Source: Novosphingobium panipatense (lineage in GTDB: Bacteria > Pseudomonadota > Alphaproteobacteria > Sphingomonadales > Sphingomonadaceae). Taken from it: 64,000 nucleotides of DNA. The translations under genes and the position numbers were made by a program. The notes below the pieces were generated by a model. That model was given only the letters and a program-made list of their open reading frames with translations, ran no database searches and was not told the DNA's origin. Location: NCBI RefSeq assembly GCF_002149965.1, contig NZ_MSQB01000021.1:32236-96235 (forward strand), written 5' to 3'. Of the stretch, positions 1 through 8,257 are shown piece after piece. The first letter of the stretch is position 1; each line of letters opens with the position of its first letter.

Positions 1-243
1 CGCGCTTCCTTCCTCGCCTTCCCAGCGGATGGCGTGGACATGGCCGTCATGCACCGGATCGCGCAGCGCCTCGGCCACGCGGACCATCATCAGCAGATTG
101 CCGCTTTCCAGCCGCGTCAGCCCCGGATTGAACGCCCCCAGCACGTAAGTCTCGGCATCGAGGTGCCCTGCCAGCGGAGAACGGGAAAGGTCCACGTCGT
201 CGGGGACGAAGACAAGACGATCTTCGGGAAACGGCTCGGACAT
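1..243 (-). CDS. GH130-like glycosidase/phosphorylase, 5' part only
   Basis: The gene runs off the left edge; 81 N-terminal codons are visible from an ATG at 243. The reading begins MSEPFPEDRLVFVP and contains FNPGLTRLESGNLLMM followed by VRVAEAL, which resembles the start of the five-bladed propeller of glycoside hydrolase family 130 (DUF377; mannoside phosphorylases and hydrolases). The sequence GGAGCACTGGCG precedes the ATG and supplies a weak ribosome site. The catalytic part lies outside the window, so substrate cannot be judged. The family call rests on recognising a short N-terminal motif and is moderate at best. The frame stays open to the edge. Confidence 0.55.
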   Translation of the reverse strand, partial: MSEPFPEDRLVFVPDDVDLSRSPLAGHLDAETYVLGAFNPGLTRLESGNLLMMVRVAEALRDPVHDGHVHAIRWEGEEGSA

Positions 244-591
244 TCGCCAGTGCTCCTTGGGGGGACGCAATTCCGCCGCGGTAACGCATGACATCCCGTG
301 CGAGTGCCCGGAACCTGGCAAAAATCGAGGGTGACACGCATGCACGCACCGCGCGGGAAGCCCGGTTCGCGGGTACGCCGGTTGACGCCGCCGAGCGCCT
401 TTCCCTAGGAAAGTCGGGAACAAATAGACCGGCTTGGCCATTGATCCGGCTTGCGGCGGCGCCTTTCCGGCAGGGAAGGCTCCTTCCGCAGGTCGCATTG
501 GCGGATTCCGGCGGCGGATCATTCCGACCGGCAGGACCGCACTCCCACGGCGGGGCGCGCCGCCGGCAAGCAGAGCAGACGAAGAGTACCT

Positions 592-1800
592 ATGGCTGCA
601 AGCACCCCTACCCCCGCCGTTACGGCGACAACCGCTCCCACCCGCGCCCCCGCACCCGACGTTCAGGCCCAGATCCACGATCTGACGAGCGCCACGGTGA
701 ACTGGTTCCAGGCCTACTGGTTGCAGATCATCATCGCCGGGGCCATCGCGGCGGGCATCGTTTCCGCCCTCTACGCGCTGCGCGGGCTAGGCACGCGGCT
801 CTGCCGCCCCGGCAACCCGCGGGGCGCCTGGCTCACCGTGGTGGGCCGGGTCGTCGCCAAGACGACGAACTACTTCATCATCATGACCGCCATCAAGGTG
901 GTCGACAACTATGCCCAGACCCCGCTCGCGCTCGACCGGCTGATCACGTTCCTGTTCACCATCGCCGCGGTCCTGCAATGCGCGATCTGGGCGCGCGAGT
1001 TCATTCTCGGCACGATCGAGCACAAGACCGCCAGCGAGCATTTCCAGGGCGAGACGATCATCAACGCCATGGGCCTGATCCGGCTGCTGGTCAGCGTGGC
1101 GGTCTTCGCGGTCGCCGCCATCGTGCTGTTGGACAACCTCGGCGTGAACGTGACGGGCCTCGTCGCCGGTCTCGGCGTCGGCGGCATCGCCATCGGTCTT
1201 GCCGCGCAGGGCATCTTCGCGGACCTCTTCGCGGCGCTGGCGATCATCTTCGACCGCCCTTTCAGCAAGGGCGACCAGATCAGCTTCGGCACCAGCACCG
1301 GCACGATCGAGGCGATCGGCCTCAAGTCCACGCGCATCCGCGCCTATACCGGCGAGCAGCGGATCATCTCCAACAAGGCCCTGCTGGACATGGAGATCCT
1401 CAACGTCACCAAGCGCGACCATATCCGCCTGCCCTTCACCATCGGCGTCGCTTACGAGACGCCGCCGGAAACGCTGGCCCGCATTCCCGATATCCTGAAG
1501 GAACTGGTCGAAGAGGCTGGCGGCAAGGCCGCGCGGGCCGGGTTCGAGACCTTCGGCCCCAGCTCGCTGGACTTCGCGCTGCTGGTGGACGTCCCCGGCG
1601 CCGACTGGAGCGTGGCGCATCCGCTGCGCGACCGCCTGCTCGTGGGGATCATGAAGCGCTTTGCGGCGGAGGGCATCTCGATCCCCTATCCCACGCAGAC
1701 CACTTATACGGCGGCCCCGAACGGCGAGCTAATCATGCCCTATGCGGACGGGCACGACCGCACGGAACACGCGGGCCAACCCCGCATCCACCGGGCCTGA
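592..1800 (+). CDS. MscS-family small-conductance mechanosensitive channel
   Basis: A 402-residue inner-membrane protein that should open under membrane tension to release solutes during hypo-osmotic shock. About five hydrophobic segments (around residues 45-65, 87-105, 117-137, 160-180 and 187-210) precede the typical pore-helix and beta-domain region with GLGVGGIAIGLAAQ, FDRPFSKGD and IISNKALL. The Ala/Gly-rich pore helix and the F-x-RP-F motif are hallmarks of MscS. The ATG at 592 was chosen because the upstream in-frame extension is low-complexity and lacks membrane features. The gene stands alone and ends just before a strong hairpin terminator, facing the convergent fbp gene. Confidence 0.88.
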   Translation: MAASTPTPAVTATTAPTRAPAPDVQAQIHDLTSATVNWFQAYWLQIIIAGAIAAGIVSALYALRGLGTRLCRPGNPRGAWLTVVGRVVAKTTNYFIIMTAIKVVDNYAQTPLALDRLITFLFTIAAVLQCAIWAREFILGTIEHKTASEHFQGETIINAMGLIRLLVSVAVFAVAAIVLLDNLGVNVTGLVAGLGVGGIAIGLAAQGIFADLFAALAIIFDRPFSKGDQISFGTSTGTIEAIGLKSTRIRAYTGEQRIISNKALLDMEILNVTKRDHIRLPFTIGVAYETPPETLARIPDILKELVEEAGGKAARAGFETFGPSSLDFALLVDVPGADWSVAHPLRDRLLVGIMKRFAAEGISIPYPTQTTYTAAPNGELIMPYADGHDRTEHAGQPRIHRA

Positions 1801-1830
1801 CCCGCACTGCAGGATACCCGGACACGAAAA

Positions 1831-1863
1831 AGCCCCGGTCGCGCAAGGCGACCGGGGCTTTTT
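1831..1863 (+). terminator. Rho-independent terminator after the MscS gene
   Basis: A perfect 12-bp stem (1831-1842 with 1848-1859) with a 5-nt loop is followed by four T residues, and four A residues precede it, so it could act in both directions between the convergent channel and fbp genes. Confidence 0.9.
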
Positions 1864-1869
1864 GCTGCC

Positions 1870-1978
1870 CTAGAGCGGCTTTCGACCCGATTGCATCGGA
1901 TCGGCCGCTCTAGGTTATTGGTTTGTCGCATTTTCCGAGTCATCAGGTGATTCCACCTGATTAGAAAATGCTCTAGAG
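1870..1978. repeat. Double-hairpin intergenic element
   Basis: Two adjacent hairpins lie between the convergent channel and fbp genes. The first has perfect 10-bp arms CTAGAGCGGC (1870-1879) and GCCGCTCTAG (1904-1913), with an inner CCGAT/ATCGG pairing. The second has GCATTTTC (1928-1935) pairing with GAAAATGC (1964-1971) around an inner ATCAGGTG/CACCTGAT stem. It ends in the palindrome CTCTAGAG. It resembles the short CTAGAG-type palindromic repeats common between genes in alphaproteobacterial genomes. Only one copy is in this window, so repetition is known from family experience, not seen here. Confidence 0.6.
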
Positions 1979-1983
1979 AAGGA

Positions 1984-3018
1984 TCAGGAAACCGGGGCGT
2001 CCTGAAGATCCATCGCCAGCGAGAGTTCGCGGACTTTCGCCACTTCCTCGGGATCGCCCAGCACCACGCCGATGCGCTGGTGCAGACCGACCGGCTCGGC
2101 ATCGAGAATGCGCTCACGCCCGTCGGTGGCCGCGCCGCCCGCCTGTTCGATCAGGAGCGCCATCGGGTTGGCCTCGTAAAGCAGGCGCAGGCGGGCCTTG
2201 CCGGGCTTGCTGTGGTCCGAAGGATAGAGGAACACGCCGCCGCGCTTGAGGATGCGGTGGACGTCCGCCACCATGGAGCCGGTCCAGCGCATGTTGTACT
2301 GCCCGGCGAGCGGGCCGTCGATGCAGCCCACGCGCTCGTCGACATAGCGCGAGATGCCCGGCGACCACTGGCCCCGGCGCGCCATGTTGATCGCCACCTC
2401 GGGATTGCCCGTGGCGACCTTGAGCGGGCCGTCGGTCATCCGCCAGGCGCCCACTTCGCGGTCCAGCGTGAATTCGTAGACGCCGGTGCCGATGGTCAGC
2501 ACCAGCAGGGTCTGCGGGCCGTAGATCGCATAACCGGCAGCCACTTGCTCGCGGCCGTACTGGAGGAAGTCCTCCTCGGTCACTTCGCGGCCCGAAGCGC
2601 CTTCCGGCGCCTTGAACACCGAGAAGATCGTGCCGACCGAAAGATCGACGTCGATATTGCTGGAACCGTCGATGGGATCGTAGAGCAGCAGGTATTCGCC
2701 CTTGGGATAGCGGCCCGGAATGCGATGGATGGTCTCCATCTCTTCCGAGGCGAGCGCGGCAAGGTGGCCGCCCCATTCGTTGGCGTCGACCAGCAGGTCG
2801 TTGGCGATCACGTCCAGCTTCTTCTGGACTTCACCCTGGACGTTCTCTGACCCCAGGCTGCCCAGCACGTCGCCCAGCGCACCCTTGGAAATTGCCTGGG
2901 CAATCACCTTGCAGGCGCGGGCCACGGTCTCGATCAAGAGGCGCAGTTCGGCGGGACAGGCGGAATTTGGCTCCCGTTGCTGTTCTATCAGAAAGCGGGT
3001 GAGCGTGGTCGGCTTCAT
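1984..3018 (-). CDS. fbp: Fructose-1,6-bisphosphatase, class I
   Basis: Cytosolic gluconeogenic enzyme that hydrolyses fructose 1,6-bisphosphate to fructose 6-phosphate and phosphate. The 344-residue length is normal. Class I signatures are clear: the metal-binding DPIDGSSNIDVDLSVGT block near residue 115, RWTGSMVADVHRIL near 245, and the substrate-site region YEANPMALLIEQAGG near 285. This separates it from class II GlpX. The ATG at 3018 gives the expected N-terminus. It is monocistronic, with a hairpin element just downstream and a 330-bp leader region upstream before the small ORF at 3347. Confidence 0.95.
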   Translation of the reverse strand: MKPTTLTRFLIEQQREPNSACPAELRLLIETVARACKVIAQAISKGALGDVLGSLGSENVQGEVQKKLDVIANDLLVDANEWGGHLAALASEEMETIHRIPGRYPKGEYLLLYDPIDGSSNIDVDLSVGTIFSVFKAPEGASGREVTEEDFLQYGREQVAAGYAIYGPQTLLVLTIGTGVYEFTLDREVGAWRMTDGPLKVATGNPEVAINMARRGQWSPGISRYVDERVGCIDGPLAGQYNMRWTGSMVADVHRILKRGGVFLYPSDHSKPGKARLRLLYEANPMALLIEQAGGAATDGRERILDAEPVGLHQRIGVVLGDPEEVAKVRELSLAMDLQDAPVS

Positions 3019-3252
3019 GGTCGTTTACCTGGCCTCGGCAATTATAGGGAAAATCACGTACAAGGAAGCACGGGCGAAGGCGGCCCGAAAGCCTGCATGC
3101 GCGCGCGCCGACTATCGAAAGCCATCGCCCGCCGCTCGCCTACCCTCGGTCCACGTCTGCCTTAGACCAAGCGATGCTCTGCCACCATCGCCAAACGCTG
3201 GAATGAAGGATTAGAAAGACGACTATTTCCGCTCCCATATCCGCAGGGGCGA

Positions 3253-3286
3253 TACCGGGCGAAGAACACTGTTCTCTTTCCCGGTA
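3253..3286. promoter_or_regulatory. 34-nt imperfect hairpin/dyad upstream of a small ORF
   Basis: Outer arms TACCGGG (3253-3259) and CCCGGTA (3280-3286) enclose a second perfect dyad, AGAACA (3263-3268), C, TGTTCT (3270-3275). No T-run follows, so it is not a standard terminator. It lies 60 bp before a well-placed small ORF start and within the 328-bp stretch upstream of fbp (3019-3346), which otherwise shows no gene. It could be an operator or an RNA leader structure. Confidence 0.45.
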
Positions 3287-3346
3287 CGGGCGAACTGTGG
3301 TATCCTGCATGCAACCGCCAAAGAGCGGAAATAACAGGAGAGCGAT

Positions 3347-3454
3347 ATGGAACGTCTCGAATCCGTATTTTGCGTCTGCGAATTCAAGGCATTGTGCGCT
3401 GCGGTGTGTTGCTCCGGCAGTTTCGCGCTCGTTACGATACTTCTGCTGACCTGA
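3347..3454 (+). CDS. Small Cys-rich hydrophobic 35-residue protein (hypothetical)
   Basis: A short reading frame with a convincing ribosome site (ACAGGAGAGCGAT before the ATG). The peptide starts MERLESVFCVCEFKALC, continues with AAVCCSGSF and ends in the hydrophobic ALVTILLLT. It has five cysteines in 35 residues and could be a membrane-associated microprotein. No family is recognised. The stop is one nucleotide from the convergent MarR gene stop, so it fills the gap exactly. A dyad lies 60 bp upstream. No homologue is known to me; the call rests on the ribosome site and position only. Confidence 0.35.
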   Translation: MERLESVFCVCEFKALCAAVCCSGSFALVTILLLT

Positions 3455-3455
3455 T

Positions 3456-3938
3456 TCAGGCCTGCGGGTCGGAATTTTTACTGTAAACGTTTGCCTCAAG
3501 CGTGCTCGGCGCGCCCATTTCGACCAGGCGATCGTTCAGGGTCTGCAGAATAGTCAGGAATTTCTCCTGGTCTTCGCTATCGAGGACCCCGAAGAACTGC
3601 GCGGTGAACGCTTCCCGGTGAGGCGCCACGTCCCGGATGACCGCGCGCCCTTCCTCCGTCAGATTGATCCGCTTCGCGCGCCGGTCGCTGGGATCGGGAT
3701 TGCGCACGACAAGGCCGTCCCGCTCCGCCGCATCGACGGCCTCCGTCACCGTACGGGGCGCCTGACCGAGCGCCTCGGCAATGTCGGTCGACCGCATTTC
3801 CCCGCAACGTTCTATCAGCAATAGCAGTTTCAGCTGCGCCAGCGACGCCCCCTGCGCCCGCATCCGGTCGTTGAAGAGCCGGTGCATGCGCAAGTGAAGA
3901 TCGCGCATCTGCTCCATGAGTTCGTGCTGGACGCTCAT
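3456..3938 (-). CDS. MarR-family transcriptional regulator
   Basis: A 160-residue winged-helix repressor of the MarR type. The helix-turn-helix and wing are visible as STDIAEALGQAPRTVTEAVD, then RDGLVVRNPDPSDRRAKRINL, the usual DxRxxR wing with an Asp-Ser-Asp-Arg core. The ATG at 3938 (MSVQHELMEQ) was chosen over an upstream in-frame ATG at 3998 because the longer version would run through the intergenic operator region. It is divergent from emrA with 112 bp between starts, a typical layout for a repressor of the efflux operon released by phenolic ligands. Ligand is unknown. Confidence 0.9.
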   Translation of the reverse strand: MSVQHELMEQMRDLHLRMHRLFNDRMRAQGASLAQLKLLLLIERCGEMRSTDIAEALGQAPRTVTEAVDAAERDGLVVRNPDPSDRRAKRINLTEEGRAVIRDVAPHREAFTAQFFGVLDSEDQEKFLTILQTLNDRLVEMGAPSTLEANVYSKNSDPQA

Positions 3939-3966
3939 GACAAGAAATATTGTGGGACCATATGAA

Positions 3967-3979
3967 ATGGCATTGCCAT
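3967..3979. promoter_or_regulatory. Candidate MarR operator
   Basis: A perfect 13-bp palindrome, ATGGCA-T-TGCCAT, sits between the divergent MarR and emrA starts, 28 bp from the MarR ATG. Position and symmetry suit autoregulation and control of the efflux operon. No binding data are available. Confidence 0.5.
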
Positions 3980-4050
3980 AGGCTCCCTTCCAGTGCAAGT
4001 GCGAGCGACATCACTGCTGCGATGCAGCAACAAGGCACGAGTAACGATTG

Positions 4051-5211
4051 ATGGCAAACGACGGTATCGAGTCGCACGAGGCCCCCGAAAACAACGGCGT
4101 AGAACAACCTGCCGCCACCAAGCGGCCCGGCGTTCGCCGTGCCCTGCTGGCAGGCGTTATCGTGGCGGCGATCGGCGGCGGGGCCTGGCTGCTCCACTAC
4201 GAGACGCGCGGGAAGTACCTCGAAGACACCAACGACGCCTATATCCAGGCCGATGCCGTCACGATCTCGCCCAAGATTTCCGGCTATGTCGAACAAGTGC
4301 TGGTCGGCGACAACCAGGACGTCAAGGCCGGGCAGGCGCTCGTGCGGATCGACCCGCGCGACTATGACGCGCAGGCCCAGCAGTACCAGGCCCAGATCGA
4401 CGTCGCCAAGGCTAATGCCGATAATGTGCGCGCCGGTATCGGCGAACAGGAAGCCGGTATCGCCCAGGCCCGCGCCCAGCTTGCCTCGGCCGAGGAAGAC
4501 GCCCGCTATGCCGAGCGCGAGGCCGCCCGCTACGCCCCGCTCGCCGCCAGCGGCGCCGAAACCAAGACGCAGCTTGCCAACTTGCGCAACCAGGCCGCCA
4601 AGGCCCGCGCCGCCGCCGATGCCCAGCGCGCCGCGCTGCTTTCGGCCGAGCGCCGGATCGGGTCGCTCAAGGCCCAGATCCGCCAGGCCGAGGCCCAGGG
4701 CGAAGCCGCCAAGGCGCAGCTTGCCGCCGCCCATGTCAATGTCGGCTCCACCGTACTCAAGGCGAGCGTGGACGGCCGCATCGGCGATCGCACCGTGCGC
4801 GCGGGCCAGTTCGTCCAGGCCGGCACTCGCCTGATGTCGGTGGTGCCGCTGTCCAAGCTCTACGTCACCGCCAACTTCAAGGAAACGCAGATCGGCCTGA
4901 TGCGCCCCGGCCAGCCCGCGACCATCCAGGTCGATGCGCTGGACGGCACCAAGATCCGCGGCCATGTCGAATCCATCTCGCCGGGCACGGGCGCGCAGTT
5001 CTCGCTGCTGCCCCCCCAGAACGCCACCGGCAACTTCACCAAGATCGTCCAGCGCGTGCCGGTGCGCATCGCCATCGATGCAGGCCCCGAAGCGCGCCGC
5101 GTGCTCGTTCCCGGTCTTTCGGTGATCGTCACGGTCGATACGATCGCGGCCAAGGGTTCGCAGGGCGCGATCGCCAAGCAGGAGGAAGCACGCCGGGACG
5201 GCAATCGGTGA
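4051..5211 (+). CDS. emrA: EmrA-like membrane fusion protein (HlyD family)
   Basis: Periplasmic adaptor of a tripartite efflux pump. The 386 residues start with a cytosolic tail, one membrane helix near residues 28-48 (RRALLAGVIVAAIGGGAWLL), then the biotinyl-lipoyl half-motif DAYIQADAVTISPKISGYV. A long Ala/Gln-rich coiled-coil hairpin covers about residues 95-235, and the second lipoyl/beta-barrel part contains LYVTANFKETQIG. The ATG at 4051 is preferred over a TTG at 4048. It overlaps emrB by four bases (GTGA), so the two are translationally coupled. The operon is divergent from the MarR gene, which probably represses it. Confidence 0.9.
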   Translation: MANDGIESHEAPENNGVEQPAATKRPGVRRALLAGVIVAAIGGGAWLLHYETRGKYLEDTNDAYIQADAVTISPKISGYVEQVLVGDNQDVKAGQALVRIDPRDYDAQAQQYQAQIDVAKANADNVRAGIGEQEAGIAQARAQLASAEEDARYAEREAARYAPLAASGAETKTQLANLRNQAAKARAAADAQRAALLSAERRIGSLKAQIRQAEAQGEAAKAQLAAAHVNVGSTVLKASVDGRIGDRTVRAGQFVQAGTRLMSVVPLSKLYVTANFKETQIGLMRPGQPATIQVDALDGTKIRGHVESISPGTGAQFSLLPPQNATGNFTKIVQRVPVRIAIDAGPEARRVLVPGLSVIVTVDTIAAKGSQGAIAKQEEARRDGNR

Positions 5212-6743
5212 GCACGTCTGCCCCGGTCCAGGCGCCTGAACAGCGCGCCGATGCCGCGGCCTGGCTGGCCGTGGCGGCAGGCACGCTGGGCGCGCTGATG
5301 GCGACGCTCGACGTCTCCATCGTCAACAGTTCGCTCCCCACCATCCAGGGCGAGATCGGCGCCAGCGGCACCGAAGGCACCTGGATCGCCACGGCCTATC
5401 TCGTCGCCGAGATCGTCATCATCCCGCTGTCCGGCTGGCTGGAACGCCTGCTGGGCCTGAGGACGCTGCTGCTGCTCGCCTCGGCGCTGTTCACCGCCTT
5501 CTCGATCATGTGCGGCCTGTCCACCACGCTGACGATGATGATCATCGGCCGCGTCGGGCAGGGCTTCACCGGCGGCGCGCTGATCCCCACCGCCATGACC
5601 ATCGTGGCGACCCGGTTGCCGCGCGCGCAGCAGCCCATCGGCAATGCCCTGTTCGGCGCCACCGCCCTGCTCGGCCCCGTGGTCGGCCCGGTGCTGGGCG
5701 GCTGGCTGACCGAGAACGTCAGCTGGCACTATGCATTCTTTCTCAACCTGCCGGTCGGCATCGCGCTGGCCACCCTGCTGCTGGTGGCGATCCCGCATCA
5801 GAAGTCCAACCTCTCGCTGATCCGCGAGGCGGACTGGCTGGGCATCATCGGCCTTGCCCTCGGCCTCGGCGGCCTGACCGTCGTGCTGGAGGAAGGCGAG
5901 CGCGAACAGTGGTTCTCGTCCGAACTGATCGTCATGCTGACCGGGGTCACCATCCTCGGGCTGGTGCTGATCGCCCTGGGGCAAGTGCTTGCGCGCAAGC
6001 CGGTGATCAAGCTCAGGCTCCTGCTGGACCGGCAGTTCGGCAGCGTCGTCGCCATGGTCACGGTGGTGGGCATGGTGATCTACGGCACGTCCTACGTGAT
6101 CCCGCAGTTCCTGTCGCAGATCGCCGGGTACAACTCGCTGCAATCGGGGCAGGTGGTCATGCTCTCGGGCATTCCGGTCATGCTGATGATGCCGATCACC
6201 CCCTGGCTGATCCGCAACGTCGATATCCGCCTCTCGGTAGGCTTCGGCCTTTCGGTCCTGGCCCTCAGCGCCTTTCTGGAAACCGGCCTCACACCCCTGT
6301 CGGACGGCGCGGATTTCGTGGAATCCCAACTCCTGCGCGGCATGGGCACGGTGTTCTGCATGATGTTCCTGAACCAGGCGGCAATCCGCTCGGTGCCCAA
6401 GGAAGAGGCGGGCGACGCCTCCGGCCTCTACAATGCCGCGCGCAACCTCGGCGGCTCCTTCGCGCTGGCCGGGATCGCCGTGATCCAGGACCAGCGCCTC
6501 TGGCTCCACGCCCGGCGACTGGAGGAAAGCCTCAATGCCAACTCCGTCGCCGTGCAGGACTATGTGGCCGCGCAAGGCCCCGGCGTCCTGCGCTCGCTGG
6601 AATCGACCATCCAGATCCAGTCGCTGACGATGACGTACGCCGACATGTTCTGGATGATGTCGGTGGGCATCATCTTCGTCATTCCGCTCGTCCTGTTCCT
6701 TCGCCCGCTGCCCAAGAACGCGCCGCTGGCGACCGGACATTGA
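5208..6743 (+). CDS. emrB: EmrB/QacA-type MFS drug exporter (DHA2, 14 TM)
   Basis: Proton-driven inner-membrane exporter of 511 residues. The DHA2 motif LDVSIVNSSLPTIQGE is near residue 30, and motif C appears as ATALLGPVVGPVLGGWL near residue 150. Hydrophobic segments are enough for 14 helices. Starts at a GTG overlapping the emrA stop; the outer-membrane factor starts nine bases after its stop. Together with EmrA it would move hydrophobic or phenolic toxic compounds across both membranes. The neighbouring aromatic catabolism genes make aromatic acids plausible substrates, but this is inference. Confidence 0.92.
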   Translation: MSTSAPVQAPEQRADAAAWLAVAAGTLGALMATLDVSIVNSSLPTIQGEIGASGTEGTWIATAYLVAEIVIIPLSGWLERLLGLRTLLLLASALFTAFSIMCGLSTTLTMMIIGRVGQGFTGGALIPTAMTIVATRLPRAQQPIGNALFGATALLGPVVGPVLGGWLTENVSWHYAFFLNLPVGIALATLLLVAIPHQKSNLSLIREADWLGIIGLALGLGGLTVVLEEGEREQWFSSELIVMLTGVTILGLVLIALGQVLARKPVIKLRLLLDRQFGSVVAMVTVVGMVIYGTSYVIPQFLSQIAGYNSLQSGQVVMLSGIPVMLMMPITPWLIRNVDIRLSVGFGLSVLALSAFLETGLTPLSDGADFVESQLLRGMGTVFCMMFLNQAAIRSVPKEEAGDASGLYNAARNLGGSFALAGIAVIQDQRLWLHARRLEESLNANSVAVQDYVAAQGPGVLRSLESTIQIQSLTMTYADMFWMMSVGIIFVIPLVLFLRPLPKNAPLATGH

Positions 6744-6751
6744 GGTACACC

Positions 6752-8200
6752 ATGCGTTCCATTCTCCTCCTGCCTCTCCTGACCGGCATCCTGGCGGGCT
6801 GCACCGTCGGCCCCGACTATGCCGGTCCGCCCAAGGCGGTGTCCGACGCCGCGCCCCCCGCCGGTTTCGTGCGCGGCGACGCCCAGGCCGTCACCGCCGC
6901 GCCGCCTGTCGCGGATTGGTGGAAGCCGCTCGGCGATCCGCTGCTGGACGACCTGATCGCCCGCGCGCTGGCCGGCAATACCGACGTCAAGACCGGGGAA
7001 GCCCGCCTGCGGCAGGCCCAAGCCGCACTCGGCGAGCAGCGCGCCAACCTTGGCCCCAAGGCCAGCGCGTCCGCCCTCTACGCCCATGCCCATGTCCCCG
7101 GCGTCGCCTTCGGCCAGAGTGATTCCGGCAGCGATTCCGGCTCCGACAGCGGCGGCAGCGGCGACGGCACCGATCTCAATCTCTACAACCTGGGCTTCAA
7201 CGCCAGCTGGGAAATCGATCTGTTCGGCGGCCAGCGCCGCGCCGTGGAGGCCGCCCGCGCCGGGATCGAAGGCGCCGAGGCCAGCCTGGCCGACGTGCAG
7301 GTGAGCATCGCCGCCAATGTCGCCAAGTCCTATCTCGACTTGCGCGACCGGCAGCAGCGCATCGCCCTCGGCCAGCAGTCGATCGCCTGGCAGGAAGAGG
7401 CGCTCGGCCTGACCCGCCAGCGGCTGGAACGCGGCACCGCCACGGCCATGGAAGTGGCGCAGGCGGAAGGCCAGCTCGCCTCGGCCCGCGCCCAGATCGC
7501 CCCGCTCGCGGCCGAACGCGACGCCTTCATGAATGCGCTGGCCACGCTCACCGCGCAGGCGCCGGGGGCTCTCGACGCAGCGCTGGCTCCGGCGGGCGAG
7601 ATTCCCCTGCCGCCCGCGGCGGTCCCCGTCGGCGATCCGGCCCGCCTCATCGCCAACCGCCCCGATATCCGCGCCGCCGAACGGGAGCTTGCTGCCGATA
7701 CCGCCAAGATCGGCCAGGCCGAAGCCGCCCGTTTCCCTCGCCTCTCCTTCATGGGGCTGATCGGCATCGGCGGCACGAAGATCAGCGATCTCGGCAAGCT
7801 GGACGATTTCACTGCCCTCGCCGCGCCCCAGCTGAGTTGGAGCTTCCTCGACTTCGGCCGCAACAAGGCCAAGGTCGGGCAGGCGGAAGCCGTGCGCGAC
7901 GAAGCGGAGGCCCGCTATCGCGGCACCGTGCTGACGGCCCTGCGCGATGCCGAGGATTCGCTGGCCCGCTACCGCGAGGGCCGCGTCACCGTGGCCGCGC
8001 TCGCCCGCACGCGCGACAAGGCCGCGCTGGCCGAAAGCCTGACCGAGCAGCGTTTCCAGGCCGGCACCGCCACCCGCATCGCCCTGCTCGACGCCCGGGG
8101 GCAGCGCAACAGCGCCGAACAAAACCTCGTCTCGGCCCGCGCCGCGCTTACGGCGGACTATGTAGCGATCCAGAAGGCGCTGGGCCTCGCCTGGAAATGA
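6752..8200 (+). CDS. NodT/OprM-family outer membrane efflux lipoprotein
   Basis: A 482-residue outer-membrane channel completing the EmrAB pump. The N-terminus has a lipoprotein signal with lipobox LAGC, then CTVGPDYAGPP typical of the NodT family. Two repeats of the outer membrane efflux protein fold are visible; ANRPDIRAAERELAA near residue 305 is the family signature. A Ser/Asp/Gly-rich loop (around residues 125-145, DSGSDSGSDSGGSGDG) is an unusual low-complexity insertion, probably an extracellular loop. The ATG at 6752 was chosen for the lipoprotein signal. The gene is followed two bases later by a hairpin terminator. Confidence 0.92.
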   Translation: MRSILLLPLLTGILAGCTVGPDYAGPPKAVSDAAPPAGFVRGDAQAVTAAPPVADWWKPLGDPLLDDLIARALAGNTDVKTGEARLRQAQAALGEQRANLGPKASASALYAHAHVPGVAFGQSDSGSDSGSDSGGSGDGTDLNLYNLGFNASWEIDLFGGQRRAVEAARAGIEGAEASLADVQVSIAANVAKSYLDLRDRQQRIALGQQSIAWQEEALGLTRQRLERGTATAMEVAQAEGQLASARAQIAPLAAERDAFMNALATLTAQAPGALDAALAPAGEIPLPPAAVPVGDPARLIANRPDIRAAERELAADTAKIGQAEAARFPRLSFMGLIGIGGTKISDLGKLDDFTALAAPQLSWSFLDFGRNKAKVGQAEAVRDEAEARYRGTVLTALRDAEDSLARYREGRVTVAALARTRDKAALAESLTEQRFQAGTATRIALLDARGQRNSAEQNLVSARAALTADYVAIQKALGLAWK

Positions 8201-8202
8201 AA

Positions 8203-8235
8203 AAGGCTCCCCGACCGATAAAGTCGGGGAGCCTT
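8203..8235 (-). terminator. Bidirectional hairpin terminator
   Basis: A perfect 13-bp stem (8203-8215 with 8223-8235) and 7-nt loop lie between the convergent efflux operon and chemoreceptor gene. The five A residues on the left of the plus strand give a U-run only for transcription from the minus strand, so it best serves the chemoreceptor; the plus direction has only TTC after the stem. Confidence 0.85.
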
Positions 8236-8257
8236 CGCGCACCCGCAGCGAAACCGC

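Noticed and set aside
288..1913. 541-codon open frame on the plus strand over the MscS gene
   Set aside because: It is an Arg-rich shadow of the MscS frame, a common result of high GC; only the overlapping frame has channel motifs.
4860..6740. 626-codon open frame antisense to emrB
   Set aside because: His/Gln/Asp/Arg-rich composition and exact mirroring of emrB mark it as an antisense shadow.
5510..6751. Upstream extension of the efflux lipoprotein frame
   Set aside because: Overlaps emrB in another frame and would remove the lipoprotein signal; the ATG at 6752 was used.
6560..8242. 560-codon antisense open frame over the efflux lipoprotein gene
   Set aside because: No recognisable domain; the sense strand encodes a clear NodT/OprM protein.
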